Source: Arenimonas sp.
GTDB taxonomy: Bacteria > Pseudomonadota > Alphaproteobacteria > Rhizobiales > Rhizobiaceae
Direction: 5' to 3'
Length of the DNA: 64,000 nucleotides
Assembly (NCBI GenBank): GCA_019459145.1
Contig: JAIBEK010000014.1
Coordinates: forward strand, 62,001 to 126,000
The notes under the pieces are model-generated. The model had not been told where the DNA came from. It ran no database searches and saw nothing but the letters and a program-made list of their open reading frames with translations. A program made the translations under genes and the position numbers. This document shows positions 44,252 to 53,852 of the stretch, piece after piece; positions within the stretch are counted from its first letter, which is position 1, and every line of letters starts with the position of its first letter.

Positions 44252-45042
44252 GCGGCTTCGACAAGGACTGGCTGGCGTTGCGCGAGCCCGCGGATCGTGC
44301 CGCGCGTCATGATGGGCTGGTGGCCGACCTGGCGCGCCATCTCGCCGGCATGGGAAACGCGCGCATTCTCGACATCGGCTGCGGCACCGGCTCGACCTGG
44401 CGCAGCCTTAAAGATCGGATGCCCGGCGAGGTGGGCTGGACGCTGCTGGACCATGATCCCGGCCTGCTGGAAGAAGCAGAACGGCGGATCGGCCAAGACA
44501 GCGAGGTCGCGTTCCGTCGGCACGACCTCAACGACATCGACGGCCTGCCGCTGGAAGGCGTCGATGTGGTCACCGCGTCGGCGCTGTTCGATCTGTGTTC
44601 GGAGCGCTTCTGCGAGGCTGTCGCCGACCGGCTCGCATCGGCACGCATCGGCCTCTACGCGGCGCTGAACTATGACGGGATCATGGACTGGTCTCTCCCT
44701 CACCCGCTCGACGAACGGATGGTGGACCTTTTCAACAGGCATCAGCGCACGGACAAGGGGTTCGGCCCGGCGCTCGGACCCGATGCGACGTCCTGCCTCG
44801 CCCGCCAATTCGCGGCGCGTGGGTACGACGTCAGGATCGGCAACAGTCCATGGCGGATGGATGCGAGCTCGACCGCCCTGCAGGTCGAACTGCTGAACGG
44901 CCTGCGCCGTCCGCTTCTGGAGATGTCCGAATTGTGGGAAAAAGAAGTCGACGACTGGCTGGAATACCGCCTTGCGGCCATCGGCCAGCCGGGGAGTTCA
45001 TGCCGGGTCGGCCACACGGACCTGCTGGCCCTGCCGGTCTGA
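44248..45042 (+). CDS. Class I SAM-dependent methyltransferase
   Basis: This 264-residue protein has SAM-binding motif I in ARILDIGCGTGSTWRSL (about 36-52), an acidic strand in GWTLLDHDPGLLEEAE and the motif DLNDIDGLPLEGVDVVTASALFDL. ATG overlaps the glycosyltransferase stop (ATGA), so it is the last gene of the plus-strand operon. The 3' end overlaps by 45 bp the convergent RibD-like gene. The substrate is not readable from sequence; methylation of the glycosylated or pterin-like cluster product is a guess. Confidence 0.84.
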   Translation: MSGFDKDWLALREPADRAARHDGLVADLARHLAGMGNARILDIGCGTGSTWRSLKDRMPGEVGWTLLDHDPGLLEEAERRIGQDSEVAFRRHDLNDIDGLPLEGVDVVTASALFDLCSERFCEAVADRLASARIGLYAALNYDGIMDWSLPHPLDERMVDLFNRHQRTDKGFGPALGPDATSCLARQFAARGYDVRIGNSPWRMDASSTALQVELLNGLRRPLLEMSELWEKEVDDWLEYRLAAIGQPGSSCRVGHTDLLALPV

Positions 45043-45801
45043 GACGCGGGCCCGCTCAAGCCGACAGTCGAACAGGATGTCGCTGCCGAGATTGTAGACC
45101 TCGGTCACCGGGCGATGCGCACCGGCCAGCCGCTCGATTGGCGACAGCATGATGCCGCTCGGCCCGGAACCTATGATGATCGGCGAAATGGCGACATGCA
45201 GCCGGTCGACGAGGCCGGCATCGATGAACCGCGCAATCGTGCGGGCACCGCCTTCGACCAGAACCCGCAAGAGATTGCGGCGCGCCAGCGCATCGAGAAT
45301 GTCTTGCGGGTCGAGCCCACGGGCCTTGGGCTGAAGGTCTATCACCTCCGCCCCCGGCAGCGCCCTGCCCTTGGCATTGGCGCTGCGGAAGACGATCACG
45401 TTTGTCCCGCCATCGTGAAACAGGCTTTCGCCACCCTCCAGGACTGCGTGGCAATCCACGACAACGCGTACCGGCGCCGGCCCCCTGACCATCCTGACCG
45501 AGAGTTTCGGATCGTCGGCCCTGACCGTGCCCACGCCGACGATGACGGCATCAACCAGCGCTCGACAGCGATGCAGATGGGCAAGGCCGTCAGGGCCGGA
45601 AATATCGCGCGCGTCGCCCGCCGGCGTGGCGACACGGCCGTCGAGGGATTGTCCGACCTGTGCCAGAACGAATTGTTCGCGCGCGCCTGCGATCGGTGAA
45701 TAAAGCGCATGGGCGGCGTCGGTCGCCGCGACATCGTCGGCGCCCTGCCGAAGAGCAAGAAGCCGGTCCCAGGTCGCCTCGGTGATCTCCATGCTGCGCA
45801 T
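44998..45801 (-). CDS. RibD C-terminal (reductase) domain protein, dihydrofolate reductase fold
   Basis: This 267-residue protein has the RibD reductase domain from about residue 40: FVLAQVGQSLDGRVATPAGD, CRALVDAVIVGVGTVRADDP and VLVEGGARTIARFIDAGLVD (given in three pieces). There is no deaminase domain, as in fungal and archaeal enzymes that reduce the ribosylamino-pyrimidine before deamination. Combined with the RibA-like gene 3.5 kb away it could make a reduced, still 2,5-diamino ribityl-pyrimidine. The start at 45801 (MRSMEITEATWD) or 45792 is possible; a longer open frame upstream would overlap the cytochrome gene and is rejected. It lies 8 bp after the cytochrome b561 gene. Confidence 0.83.
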   Translation of the reverse strand: MRSMEITEATWDRLLALRQGADDVAATDAAHALYSPIAGAREQFVLAQVGQSLDGRVATPAGDARDISGPDGLAHLHRCRALVDAVIVGVGTVRADDPKLSVRMVRGPAPVRVVVDCHAVLEGGESLFHDGGTNVIVFRSANAKGRALPGAEVIDLQPKARGLDPQDILDALARRNLLRVLVEGGARTIARFIDAGLVDRLHVAISPIIIGSGPSGIMLSPIERLAGAHRPVTEVYNLGSDILFDCRLERARVSDRQGQQVRVADPA

Positions 45802-45809
45802 TGTCGGCT

Positions 45810-46385
45810 CTACAGTATCCGGTACAAGGTGGTGTCGCGCTTGATCACATGATGAAGCAGCACCGCCCCGATATGCAACGCAAACAGCAGCAAAAGGATC
45901 CACGCGCTCCAGGCGTGGACCGCGGAAAACGACCCGGCAATGTCCGGCGCCTTGTCCAAAGGGCTCCAGACAGGGATCAGGCCGAACCACACCAGCGGGA
46001 AGCCATGCGCGTTGGTGGCGAGGAAACCGCTCACCGGCATGACGATCAGGAACACATAGAGCAGGCCGTGGACGGCGGTCGCCGCAAACCGCTCGATGGC
46101 CGGTCCTTCGGCAGGCGGCGGCGTTGCGATCAGCCTGTTGCCGACTCGCAGCAACATCAGCCATAGCACCAGGAAGCCAAAACTCTCATGGACCATGTAG
46201 AAATCCAGTGTCACCTCCTTCTTGGTGAACTGGATGAAAAAGCCAAGCGGCCAGGTCGCAAGCACGAGCACCGCCACGACCCAGTGGAGAATGCGCGACG
46301 TGGCGGGATAACGCTCGACGCGGATGACCGCTTCGGACGGGCAGGTGGCCTTCGAAAGGATGTTCGTTTCGCTGGTATTGGACAC
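45810..46385 (-). CDS. Cytochrome b561 family protein
   Basis: This 191-residue inner-membrane di-heme protein has four helices with His ligands in RILHWVVAVLVLATW, FYMVHESFGFLVLWLMLL, AVHGLLYVFLIVMPVSGF and the last helix LLFALHIGAVLLHHVI. It should shuttle electrons between quinol and a periplasmic or membrane partner. Start: GTG at 46385 is preceded by GGGGGAAGAACC, and no ATG is suitably placed. It lies directly upstream of the RibD-like reductase on the same strand, which hints at a redox role in the cluster, though b561 proteins also stand alone. Confidence 0.85.
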   Translation of the reverse strand: MSNTSETNILSKATCPSEAVIRVERYPATSRILHWVVAVLVLATWPLGFFIQFTKKEVTLDFYMVHESFGFLVLWLMLLRVGNRLIATPPPAEGPAIERFAATAVHGLLYVFLIVMPVSGFLATNAHGFPLVWFGLIPVWSPLDKAPDIAGSFSAVHAWSAWILLLLFALHIGAVLLHHVIKRDTTLYRIL

Positions 46386-46647
46386 GGTTCTTCCCCCAAC
46401 AATGGACCCGATGAACCCAGGCGAAGAATCTTGCCAGAGCGAGCGCAGGTCACAGCCGCCAAAAGCAAGCAACAACAATAGGTGCAGGGACGAACCGGAG
46501 TAAATGGCGTTTCGTGCATAAAGCCGATTTCTCAGGACCAGGCATGGTGGTTCGGCCTTGGAGATGCAATGGCTTTCGGGCGTTTTCCGTAGCAATCCGG
46601 CTTGGTTTACTCCTGCCGATCCCGAGGTCCGGCAAAGATCATTTCCT

Positions 46648-47436
46648 TCAGGCCGTTCTGTCCCAGGAGGGTTTGCGCTTGTCAAAAAAGGCGGCAACAC
46701 CTTCGCGAGCCTCGTCCTGCTCCCAGGTGTCGGCAAGCGCAATGATGCTCTCCTCGATACGGGCCGGGTCGAGGGATCGCGACAGGGATCGGGCGAGCGC
46801 CTTGGCGGCCGCCACGGCACCGGGTGCGGTGGCCAGATACAGTTCCGCCTCGCCGATAGCGTCGGCCATCAGCCCGTCACCATCGACGAGACGCGCAACG
46901 ACGCCGAGTTCCATCGCTTCGGCTGCCTTGAAGCGCTTCGCCGACATGAAGACGCGCCTTGCCCGCCCCTCCCCCAGGCGCGCCAGCACGTAAGGGCCGA
47001 TGGTAGCCGGGATCAGACCGAGCCGGGTTTCCGTGAGGCCGAACACTGTTTCCGGCGTCGCCAGCACCAGATCGCAGACGCAGGCCAGGCCGACACCGCC
47101 ACCCAATGCGCTGCCATGGACTGCACCGATCAGCGGCTGCGGCAGGGCGTTCAGCGCACCCAGCATGCCGGCCAGTTTGCGCGCCTCGGCCATCCGGCTC
47201 TGTCTGTCGGCAGCCATCTGCTGACGCATCCAATCGAGGTCGCCACCGGCGCAGAACGCGTCGCCTTCACCCGAGAGGATGACAGCCCGCCAGTCGCGCC
47301 GCTTGCCGGCCGCCTCGGCGAATGCGGTTAGTTCCGCGATCATCCGGGCGGAAAGCGCGTTGCGCTTCTCAGGTCGGCTGAGCCGAAGCTGGACGATGCC
47401 GCGTGCATCCACATCGACCTTGATCGTCTCGTTCAT
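46648..47436 (-). CDS. liuC: Methylglutaconyl-CoA hydratase (enoyl-CoA hydratase family)
   Basis: This 262-residue crotonase-fold enzyme hydrates 3-methylglutaconyl-CoA to HMG-CoA in leucine breakdown. The CoA-binding oxyanion regions are RPEKRNALSARMIAELT, GDAFCAGGDLDWMRQQM and LIGAVHGSALGGGVGLACVCD. Assignment to the LiuC step comes from its position, overlapping the HMG-CoA lyase gene by 4 bp and following both methylcrotonyl-CoA carboxylase genes. A 262-bp gap without a gene separates its stop from the cytochrome b561 start. Confidence 0.9.
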   Translation of the reverse strand: MNETIKVDVDARGIVQLRLSRPEKRNALSARMIAELTAFAEAAGKRRDWRAVILSGEGDAFCAGGDLDWMRQQMAADRQSRMAEARKLAGMLGALNALPQPLIGAVHGSALGGGVGLACVCDLVLATPETVFGLTETRLGLIPATIGPYVLARLGEGRARRVFMSAKRFKAAEAMELGVVARLVDGDGLMADAIGEAELYLATAPGAVAAAKALARSLSRSLDPARIEESIIALADTWEQDEAREGVAAFFDKRKPSWDRTA

Positions 47437-48290
47437 CCTGCCCTCCGCAAGGTTCTGGCGAATTCGGCGGCAACGGCCAGGGCGTCGAGATCGAGGCCTG
47501 TTTCGAAACCAAGTCCGGTGAGATGCCGGGCCACCGCTTCTGTTGCGACGTTGCCGGCGGCACCCGGTGCATAGGGGCAGCCGCCCAGCCCCCCGACAGA
47601 GGCATCGAAGACACGCAGCCCCGCCTGCAAAGCGACATCAATGTTATGCAGCGCCAGACCCCCGGTATCGTGGAAATGCCCCGCCAGCTTCGATGCCGGA
47701 ACGTGCTGCAGGACAGCTTCGAGCATGGCGGCCACGGCCTCCGGCTTGGCCCGCCCCAGCGTTTCACCAAGCGAAATTTCGTGGCAGCCGAGCCCGGAGA
47801 GATGCAATGCGACCTCCGCGACCTGTGCGGGTGGTACCTTGCCCTCGAAGGGGCAATCGGTGACCACCGACACATAGCCCCGCAGGCGAAGGCCGTCGGC
47901 GAGCGCCGCTTCGGCGACGGGTTTCAGCCGCTCCAGACTTTCCGCGATCGATGCATTGAGATTGGCGCGACTGAACCCTTCCGAGGCCGAGACGAAGATC
48001 GCCACCTCGCCGGCACCCGCCGTCTTTGCCGCTTCATAGCCTTTCAGATTGGGTACGAGCACGGCATAGGAAAGGCCCGCACGGCGCGGCACTCCGGCCA
48101 TCACCTCGGCCGCATCCGCCATCTGCGGCACCCACCGGGGACTGACGAAACTTGTCGCCTCGATGCGACGAAAACCGCAGGCGGCAAGCTTCTCGATGAG
48201 GACCAGCTTCTCCTCAGTCGGTATCAGACGCTTTTCGTTCTGCAGACCATCGCGCGGGCCGACCTCGTAGATTTCAACGAACTCAGCCAT
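47433..48290 (-). CDS. liuE: Hydroxymethylglutaryl-CoA lyase
   Basis: This 285-residue TIM-barrel lyase cleaves HMG-CoA to acetoacetate and acetyl-CoA. The N-terminal VGPRDGLQNEKRLI carries the catalytic Arg-Asp, and the C-terminal loop GGLGGCPYAPGAAGNVATE carries the active-site Cys. Metal-site residues are expected in GHFHDTGGLALHNI. The start at 48290 (MAEFVEIYEVGPRDG) overlaps the 3' end of the carboxylase alpha gene by 8 bp; an upstream Met at 48320 would extend into that gene without a ribosome site. Confidence 0.95.
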   Translation of the reverse strand: MAEFVEIYEVGPRDGLQNEKRLIPTEEKLVLIEKLAACGFRRIEATSFVSPRWVPQMADAAEVMAGVPRRAGLSYAVLVPNLKGYEAAKTAGAGEVAIFVSASEGFSRANLNASIAESLERLKPVAEAALADGLRLRGYVSVVTDCPFEGKVPPAQVAEVALHLSGLGCHEISLGETLGRAKPEAVAAMLEAVLQHVPASKLAGHFHDTGGLALHNIDVALQAGLRVFDASVGGLGGCPYAPGAAGNVATEAVARHLTGLGFETGLDLDALAVAAEFARTLRRAG

Positions 48291-50235
48291 GTCCACCCTC
48301 CTCCGCCTCGAGGAGAACAAGCGGATCGCCGGCTGCGATCTGGGCGCCTTCCTGAACGAAGATCTCCGCCACGCGGCCGGCCCGCGCCGCTTTCAGCGTA
48401 TGCTCCATTTTCATGGCTTCGAGCACGCACAGTGGCTGACCCCTCTCCACATCCTGTCCAGCGCTGACGAGCACCGCACGCACCAGGCCCGGCATGGGAG
48501 CGAGCGACATGTCACTGCCGAAACCCGCGGAGGCATCGCGGTCGAGCGGATCGTGACGGCGGAAGCTGGCAGTCACACCGGAGGCAAAGACATGTATCCC
48601 ATCGGCCTCGATGACCTGCAGCCCCGGCCGGCCCGCGAGATGCCAGCACCCGCCCTGCCGCACCGCTTGCCACTGCGTGTCGCGGATGCGGACGAGGGCA
48701 TGGTCGGGGCCGGTAAGGGTCAGCTCCGCGTCGATCCGAGCTGCACCGGCCTCCAAAGTGATGCGGCGCGTCAGCGGCGCCCAGAGGGTAAAACCCGTCA
48801 GCACATCGACCGGCAGAGCCGCCGCATGGAGCACAGCCGCCGCAGCCATGGCCTGATCGGTGGCATCATCCCCGGCTCTCGCTGTCAGCAACGCCAGATC
48901 GCGTTCGATCAGTCCGGTGTCCACCTCGCCCCTGGCAAATCCGTCGTGGCGTGACAGGGCGGTGAGAAAGGCAAGATTGGTGACGGTTCCGGCCACCAGC
49001 GTTTCCTCAAGCGCGCGGTTGAGCCGTGAAAGGGCGATGGCGCGGGTCGGGCCATGCGTGATGATCTTGGCGATCATGGGATCGTACCAGGGCGATATTT
49101 CATCACCGCTCAGCACACCCGTATCAGCCCGGCAATCGTCAGGAAACGCAAGATGTGCAAGCCTGCCCGTTGCGGGCAGAAAGCCCGCCGCCACGTCTTC
49201 GGCATAGAGCCGGGCTTCGAAGGCATGGCCTGTCAGCTTGATCTCATCCTGGGAGAGCGGCAAGGGCTCGCCGCTTGCCACTCGAAGCTGCCATTCCACC
49301 AGATCCAACCCGGTCACGACCTCGGTGACCGGATGCTCCACCTGGAGCCTCGTATTCATCTCCATGAACCAGAAGCGGTCGGCGCGAAGCCCTTGCGACC
49401 CATCGACGATGAATTCCACCGTTCCGGCGCCGGAATAGCCGATGGCTTCGGCTGCCTTGACGGCCGCCGCACCCATGGCGGTGCGCATCTCCGGCGTCAT
49501 GCCGGGTGCCGGGGCCTCCTCGATCACCTTCTGATGGCGCCGCTGCAACGAGCAATCGCGCTCGAACAGATGCACGGCATTTCGCCCGTCGCCGAAGACC
49601 TGCACCTCGATATGGCGGGGGGAGGCGACGTATTTCTCGATCAGCACCGCATCATTGCCGAAGGCATGGGCCGCTTCCGCCTTCGAGGCCCTTAGGGCAT
49701 CGGCAAATTCAGCGGCGCCATTCACGCGTCGCATGCCCTTGCCGCCACCACCGGCCACCGCCTTGATGAGCACCGGATAGCCGATGGCATCCGCCTCCCC
49801 GGCCAGAAACATCGCATCCTGATTGTCGCCGTGATAGCCGGGAACGATCGGAACGCCGGCGCCCTGCATCAGTGCCTTGGCGGCATCCTTCAGGCCCATG
49901 GCGCGGATGGCTTTCGCGGAAGGACCGATGAAGGTGAGGCCGGCCTTCTCCACCGCCTCGACGAAGTCGGGGTTTTCCGACAGGAATCCATAGCCGGGAT
50001 GAATGGCCTCAGAGCCCGTCTCAAGCGCGGCGGCAATGATGGCATCCCCCTTGAGATAGCTGTCCTTCGGCGCCGCACCGCCGATGGCAACCGCCTCATC
50101 CGCCATACTCACATGCAGGGCGCGCGCGTCGACATCGGAATGGACCGCAACCGTCGATACGCCGAGCTTTCGTGCCGTTTCAATGATGCGACAGGCGATC
50201 TCCCCGCGATTGGCGACCAGGATCCTGCGAAACAT
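48283..50235 (-). CDS. liuD: 3-methylcrotonyl-CoA carboxylase, biotin-containing alpha subunit
   Basis: This 650-residue protein has a biotin carboxylase part (about 1-450; MFRRILVANRGEIACRII, ATP-grasp KAVAGGGGKGMRRV, EMNTRLQVEHPVTE), a linker BT-type domain and a C-terminal biotinyl domain. The biotinylated Lys is in LEAMKMEHTL. With LiuB it carboxylates 3-methylcrotonyl-CoA to 3-methylglutaconyl-CoA. The start at 50235 (MFRRILVANRGE) follows GGGAGGACACAAT. It is 20 bp downstream of liuB. Confidence 0.95.
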   Translation of the reverse strand: MFRRILVANRGEIACRIIETARKLGVSTVAVHSDVDARALHVSMADEAVAIGGAAPKDSYLKGDAIIAAALETGSEAIHPGYGFLSENPDFVEAVEKAGLTFIGPSAKAIRAMGLKDAAKALMQGAGVPIVPGYHGDNQDAMFLAGEADAIGYPVLIKAVAGGGGKGMRRVNGAAEFADALRASKAEAAHAFGNDAVLIEKYVASPRHIEVQVFGDGRNAVHLFERDCSLQRRHQKVIEEAPAPGMTPEMRTAMGAAAVKAAEAIGYSGAGTVEFIVDGSQGLRADRFWFMEMNTRLQVEHPVTEVVTGLDLVEWQLRVASGEPLPLSQDEIKLTGHAFEARLYAEDVAAGFLPATGRLAHLAFPDDCRADTGVLSGDEISPWYDPMIAKIITHGPTRAIALSRLNRALEETLVAGTVTNLAFLTALSRHDGFARGEVDTGLIERDLALLTARAGDDATDQAMAAAAVLHAAALPVDVLTGFTLWAPLTRRITLEAGAARIDAELTLTGPDHALVRIRDTQWQAVRQGGCWHLAGRPGLQVIEADGIHVFASGVTASFRRHDPLDRDASAGFGSDMSLAPMPGLVRAVLVSAGQDVERGQPLCVLEAMKMEHTLKAARAGRVAEIFVQEGAQIAAGDPLVLLEAEEGGHG

Positions 50236-50255
50236 ATTGTGTCCTCCCGATCCCA

Positions 50256-51860
50256 TTACATGCGGAACAGGCCGAAACGGGTTTCCCCGATCGGCGCGTT
50301 AAGGCTAGCCGAGAGCGACAGCGCGAGAACCTCTCGGGTCTTGCGCGGATCGACGATGCCGTCGTCCCAAAGCCGGGCGGAGGCGTAGAGCGGATGGCTT
50401 TGCCGCTCGAACAACTCGAGCGTCGGGCGCTTGAACTCGGCTTCCTCGTCGGCGCTCCATTGGCCGCCCTTGCGCTCTATGCCTTCCCGGCGGACCGTGG
50501 CGAGAACGCCTGCGGCCTGTTCGCCACCCATGACGGAGATGCGCGAATTCGGCCAGGTCCAGAGGAAGCGGGGCGAGAAGGCGCGGCCGGCCATGCCGTA
50601 ATTGCCGGCCCCGAACGAGCCGCCAACCAGCATGGTGATCTTGGGCACGGCGGTGGTCGCCACCGCCGTCACCATCTTCGCGCCATGGCGGGCGATGCCT
50701 TCGCTTTCGTACTTGCGGCCCACCATGAAGCCGGTGATGTTCTGCAGGAAGACGAGCGGAATGCCGCGCTGCGAGCACAGTTCGACGAAATGCGCCCCCT
50801 TCTGGGCGCTTTCGGAAAACAGCACGCCATTGTTGGCGACAATGCCGACGGGGCAGCCCATGATGTGGGCGAAACCGGTGACCAGGGTTTCGCCGAAACG
50901 GGCCTTGAACTCATCGAACCGGCTGCCATCCACCACGCGGGCAATCACCTCGCGGATGTCATAGGGCGTGCGCGGGTCGGAAGGCACGACCTCCAGCATT
51001 TCATCGGGGTCATAGGCGGGTCCTTCCGGCGCCTGCCACTGGACGCTCACCGGCTTCTGCCGATTGAGATTTGCGATGGCGCGCCGGGCAAGCGCCAGCG
51101 CGTGGGCGTCGTCCTCCGCCAGATAATCCGCCACGCCCGAGAGCCGGGTGTGGACATCGCCGCCGCCAAGATCCTCGGCGCTCACCACTTCGCCGGTCGC
51201 CGCCTTGACCAGCGGCGGACCAGCAAGAAAAATGGTGCCCTGATTGCGCACGATGATCGAAACATCCGACATGGCCGGCACGTAAGCGCCACCCGCCGTG
51301 CACGACCCCATGACCACGGCGATCTGGGCGATACCCTTGGCGCTCATCTGCGCCTGGTTGAAGAAGATGCGGCCGAAATGGTCACGGTCCGGGAAGACCT
51401 CGTCCTGGTTCGGCAGGTTGGCGCCGCCGCTATCGACGAGGTAAACACAGGGGAGCTCTGAGGCTTCGGCGATCTCCTGCGCCCGCAGATGCTTCTTCAC
51501 CGTCATCGGATAATAGGTGCCACCCTTCACCGTCGCATCATTGGCGACGATCATGACCTCCTGCCCCTCTACCCGGCCTACGCCGGCGATCAAACCGGCA
51601 GCCGGTGCCACACCGTGATACATGCCGTGGGCAGCCGTCGCGCCGATTTCGAGGAAGGGCGAGCCGGCATCAAGGAGGTTGGCGAGGCGCTCGCGGGGCA
51701 GCATCTTGCCACGCGCTGCGTGGCGTTTGCGCGCTTCCTCGCCGCCACCTTCTGCGGCAAGCGCAGCAGCCGCGCGCATCTCCTCCAGAAGGCCAAGATG
51801 CGCGGCGCGGTTCTTCTTCGCGCTTCCAGACCCTGGAATATGGTCGGATCTCAGTTTCAT
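50256..51860 (-). CDS. liuB: 3-methylcrotonyl-CoA carboxylase, carboxyltransferase beta subunit
   Basis: This 534-residue carboxyltransferase transfers carboxyl from biotin to methylcrotonyl-CoA. Characteristic segments are [53 protein letters not shown] and [20 protein letters not shown] (acyl-CoA and biotin oxyanion sites). The length fits MccB (about 535). It lies between liuA (41 bp) and liuD, as in classic liu operons. No liuR-type regulator is seen in the window. Confidence 0.96.
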   Translation of the reverse strand: MKLRSDHIPGSGSAKKNRAAHLGLLEEMRAAAALAAEGGGEEARKRHAARGKMLPRERLANLLDAGSPFLEIGATAAHGMYHGVAPAAGLIAGVGRVEGQEVMIVANDATVKGGTYYPMTVKKHLRAQEIAEASELPCVYLVDSGGANLPNQDEVFPDRDHFGRIFFNQAQMSAKGIAQIAVVMGSCTAGGAYVPAMSDVSIIVRNQGTIFLAGPPLVKAATGEVVSAEDLGGGDVHTRLSGVADYLAEDDAHALALARRAIANLNRQKPVSVQWQAPEGPAYDPDEMLEVVPSDPRTPYDIREVIARVVDGSRFDEFKARFGETLVTGFAHIMGCPVGIVANNGVLFSESAQKGAHFVELCSQRGIPLVFLQNITGFMVGRKYESEGIARHGAKMVTAVATTAVPKITMLVGGSFGAGNYGMAGRAFSPRFLWTWPNSRISVMGGEQAAGVLATVRREGIERKGGQWSADEEAEFKRPTLELFERQSHPLYASARLWDDGIVDPRKTREVLALSLSASLNAPIGETRFGLFRM

Positions 51861-51901
51861 CGGTCCTCCTGCCGTGAACGTGCCCTGCAGACAATGCAGA
51901 T

Positions 51902-53065
51902 TCAGGCCATGGACGCCATCAGTTCGCGACCGATCAGCATGCGGCGGATTTCGGACGTGCCGGCACCGATTTCCATCAGCTTGGCATCGCGGAACAGTCG
52001 ACTTACCACGCTGTCTTGCAGGAAGCCGGCTCCCCCCAGCGCCTGCACGGCCTGATGGGCCTGCACCATGGCCTGCTCGCTGGCATAAAGCACGGCACCT
52101 GCCGCATCCTGCCGCGTCACCTCGCCGCGATCACAGGCCTTGGCCACTTCATAGACATAGGCGCGGGCAGTATTGAGAGCCACATACATGTCGGCGATCT
52201 TGGCCTGCATCAGCTGGAAATTGCCGATGGGCTGGCCGAACTGCTCGCGCGTCGCCACATAGGGCATCACCTCGTCGAGACAGGCGGCCATGATGCCAAG
52301 CCCGATACCGGCGAGCACCACACGCTCGAAATCCAGGCCCGACATGAGGACGCGCACGCCCCGGCCCTCTTCGCCAAGCACGTTGTCGAAGGGCACTTCG
52401 ACGTCATCAAAAATGAGCTCGGCGGTATTGGAACCGCGCATGCCGAGCTTGTCGAAATGCGTGCTGGTGGAAAAACCCTTCATGCTCTTTTCAACGATGA
52501 AGGCTGTGATGCCTTTCGAGCCAGCGTCAGGATCGGTCTTGGCATAGACCACCAGAACATCGGCATCCGGCCCGTTGGTGATCCAGTATTTGTTGCCCTT
52601 CAGCACATAGGCGCTATTGCGCTTTTCGGCCCTCAGTTTCATCGAGACGACGTCGGAGCCGGCACCGGGCTCGGACATGGCAAGCGCCCCCACATGCGCG
52701 CCGGAGACCAGGCCGGGCAGATATTTCCGCTTCTGCTCCTCGCTGCCATTCAGCTTGATCTGGTTGATGCACAGGTTGGAATGGGCGCCATAGGACAGGC
52801 TGATCGAAGCCGAGGCGCGGGCGATTTCCTCCACCGCCACGGTGTGGGCAAGATAGCCCATGCCCGCCCCGCCATAATCCCCGCTCACCGTAATGCCATG
52901 CAGGCCAAGTTCCCCCATTTCCTTCCAGAGCGCATTGGGGAAACTGTTGGTGCGATCGACGTCGGCGGCGAGAGGCTTCAGCCTGTCCTGTGCCCAGGCA
53001 TGGACGGTCTCGCGAAGAGCGCTGACGTCTTCTCCAAGATCGAAGCGCATTGTGGCATGAAACAT
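51902..53065 (-). CDS. liuA: Isovaleryl-CoA dehydrogenase
   Basis: This 387-residue flavoprotein oxidises isovaleryl-CoA to 3-methylcrotonyl-CoA and passes electrons to ETF. The IVD-specific catalytic Glu lies in [16 protein letters not shown] rather than near the C-terminus, and [20 protein letters not shown] is also typical of this subgroup. FAD contacts appear in [13 protein letters not shown] and [12 protein letters not shown]. The start at 53065 ([12 protein letters not shown]) follows AATGAGGAGGATTTC. It leads the core liuABDEC part of the operon. Confidence 0.95.
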   Translation of the reverse strand: MFHATMRFDLGEDVSALRETVHAWAQDRLKPLAADVDRTNSFPNALWKEMGELGLHGITVSGDYGGAGMGYLAHTVAVEEIARASASISLSYGAHSNLCINQIKLNGSEEQKRKYLPGLVSGAHVGALAMSEPGAGSDVVSMKLRAEKRNSAYVLKGNKYWITNGPDADVLVVYAKTDPDAGSKGITAFIVEKSMKGFSTSTHFDKLGMRGSNTAELIFDDVEVPFDNVLGEEGRGVRVLMSGLDFERVVLAGIGLGIMAACLDEVMPYVATREQFGQPIGNFQLMQAKIADMYVALNTARAYVYEVAKACDRGEVTRQDAAGAVLYASEQAMVQAHQAVQALGGAGFLQDSVVSRLFRDAKLMEIGAGTSEIRRMLIGRELMASMA

Positions 53066-53075
53066 GAAATCCTCC

Positions 53076-53843
53076 TCATTTCGGGGCCATGCGGAGCGCT
53101 CCATCCAGACGGATGACCTCCCCGTTCAGCATGGCATTTTCGATGATGTGCCGCACCAGCGCCGCATATTCCGCCGGCTCTCCCAGTCGCGACGGAAAGG
53201 GCACCGAAGCGCCGAGCGCGTTCTGCACCTCCTGCGGCATGCCGGCCATCATCGGTGTCTTGAAGATACCGGGCGCGATGGTCATGACGCGGATGCCGTG
53301 GCGGGCTAGTTCGCGTGCCATGGGCAGCGTCAGGCCGACCACGCCCGCCTTGGAGGCGGCATAGGCCGCCTGGCCGATCTGCCCTTCAAAGGCGGCGACC
53401 GAAGCCGTGTTGATGATGACGCCGCGCTCGCCTCCGTCATTCGGTGCGGATCTGGCGATGGCGTCCGCGGCAAGCCGCGCCATGTTGAAGGAGCCGATCA
53501 GGTTGATGGAAACGGCGCGCGAAAAGCTCTCCAATCCATGCGGGCCGTCGCGGCCAAGCACTTTTTCACCGGGCGCCACACCGGCACAATTGACCAGCCC
53601 GTGCAGGCTACCGAAGGCGCCTTCGGCAAGAGCGACAGCCGCCTTCGCATCGGCCTCGCTCGTGACGTCGGTCAGACGGAAGCGAGCCCGGCCCCCGAGC
53701 CGCACTGCTGCGGCGTCTCCAGCTCGCTCATCGCGGTCGGCGATCACCACATTGGCCCCGGCGCCAATCAGCATCTCGGCGGTGGCGGCGCCGAGACCGG
53801 AGGCTGCGCCCGTGACGATGAAGGTCTTGCCCGCGATCTCCAT
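53076..53843 (-). CDS. Short-chain dehydrogenase, 3-hydroxyacyl-CoA dehydrogenase type II-like
   Basis: This 255-residue SDR protein has the NAD site [19 protein letters not shown], an Asp after strand 2 ([11 protein letters not shown]) that selects NAD, and the catalytic Tyr-x3-Lys in [20 protein letters not shown]. It resembles HSD10-type enzymes that oxidise 3-hydroxy-2-methylbutyryl-CoA in isoleucine breakdown or other short 3-hydroxyacyl-CoAs. It lies 10 bp before liuA and 9 bp after the acyl-CoA dehydrogenase gene, in one operon. Confidence 0.88.
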   Translation of the reverse strand: MEIAGKTFIVTGAASGLGAATAEMLIGAGANVVIADRDERAGDAAAVRLGGRARFRLTDVTSEADAKAAVALAEGAFGSLHGLVNCAGVAPGEKVLGRDGPHGLESFSRAVSINLIGSFNMARLAADAIARSAPNDGGERGVIINTASVAAFEGQIGQAAYAASKAGVVGLTLPMARELARHGIRVMTIAPGIFKTPMMAGMPQEVQNALGASVPFPSRLGEPAEYAALVRHIIENAMLNGEVIRLDGALRMAPK

Positions 53844-53852
53844 GTTACCCCC

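Noticed and set aside
45802-46164. N-terminal extension of the RibD-like gene
   Set aside because: It would lie almost wholly inside the cytochrome b561 gene on the same strand in another frame and has no start signal or recognisable domain.
46386-46820. N-terminal extension of the cytochrome b561 gene
   Set aside because: The extra residues have low complexity, no membrane or heme features, and the GTG at 46385 has a strong ribosome site.
46514-46993. Plus-strand open frame across the cytochrome/liuC gap
   Set aside because: It runs antisense into liuC and its translation is Ser/Arg/Ala-rich with no family resemblance.
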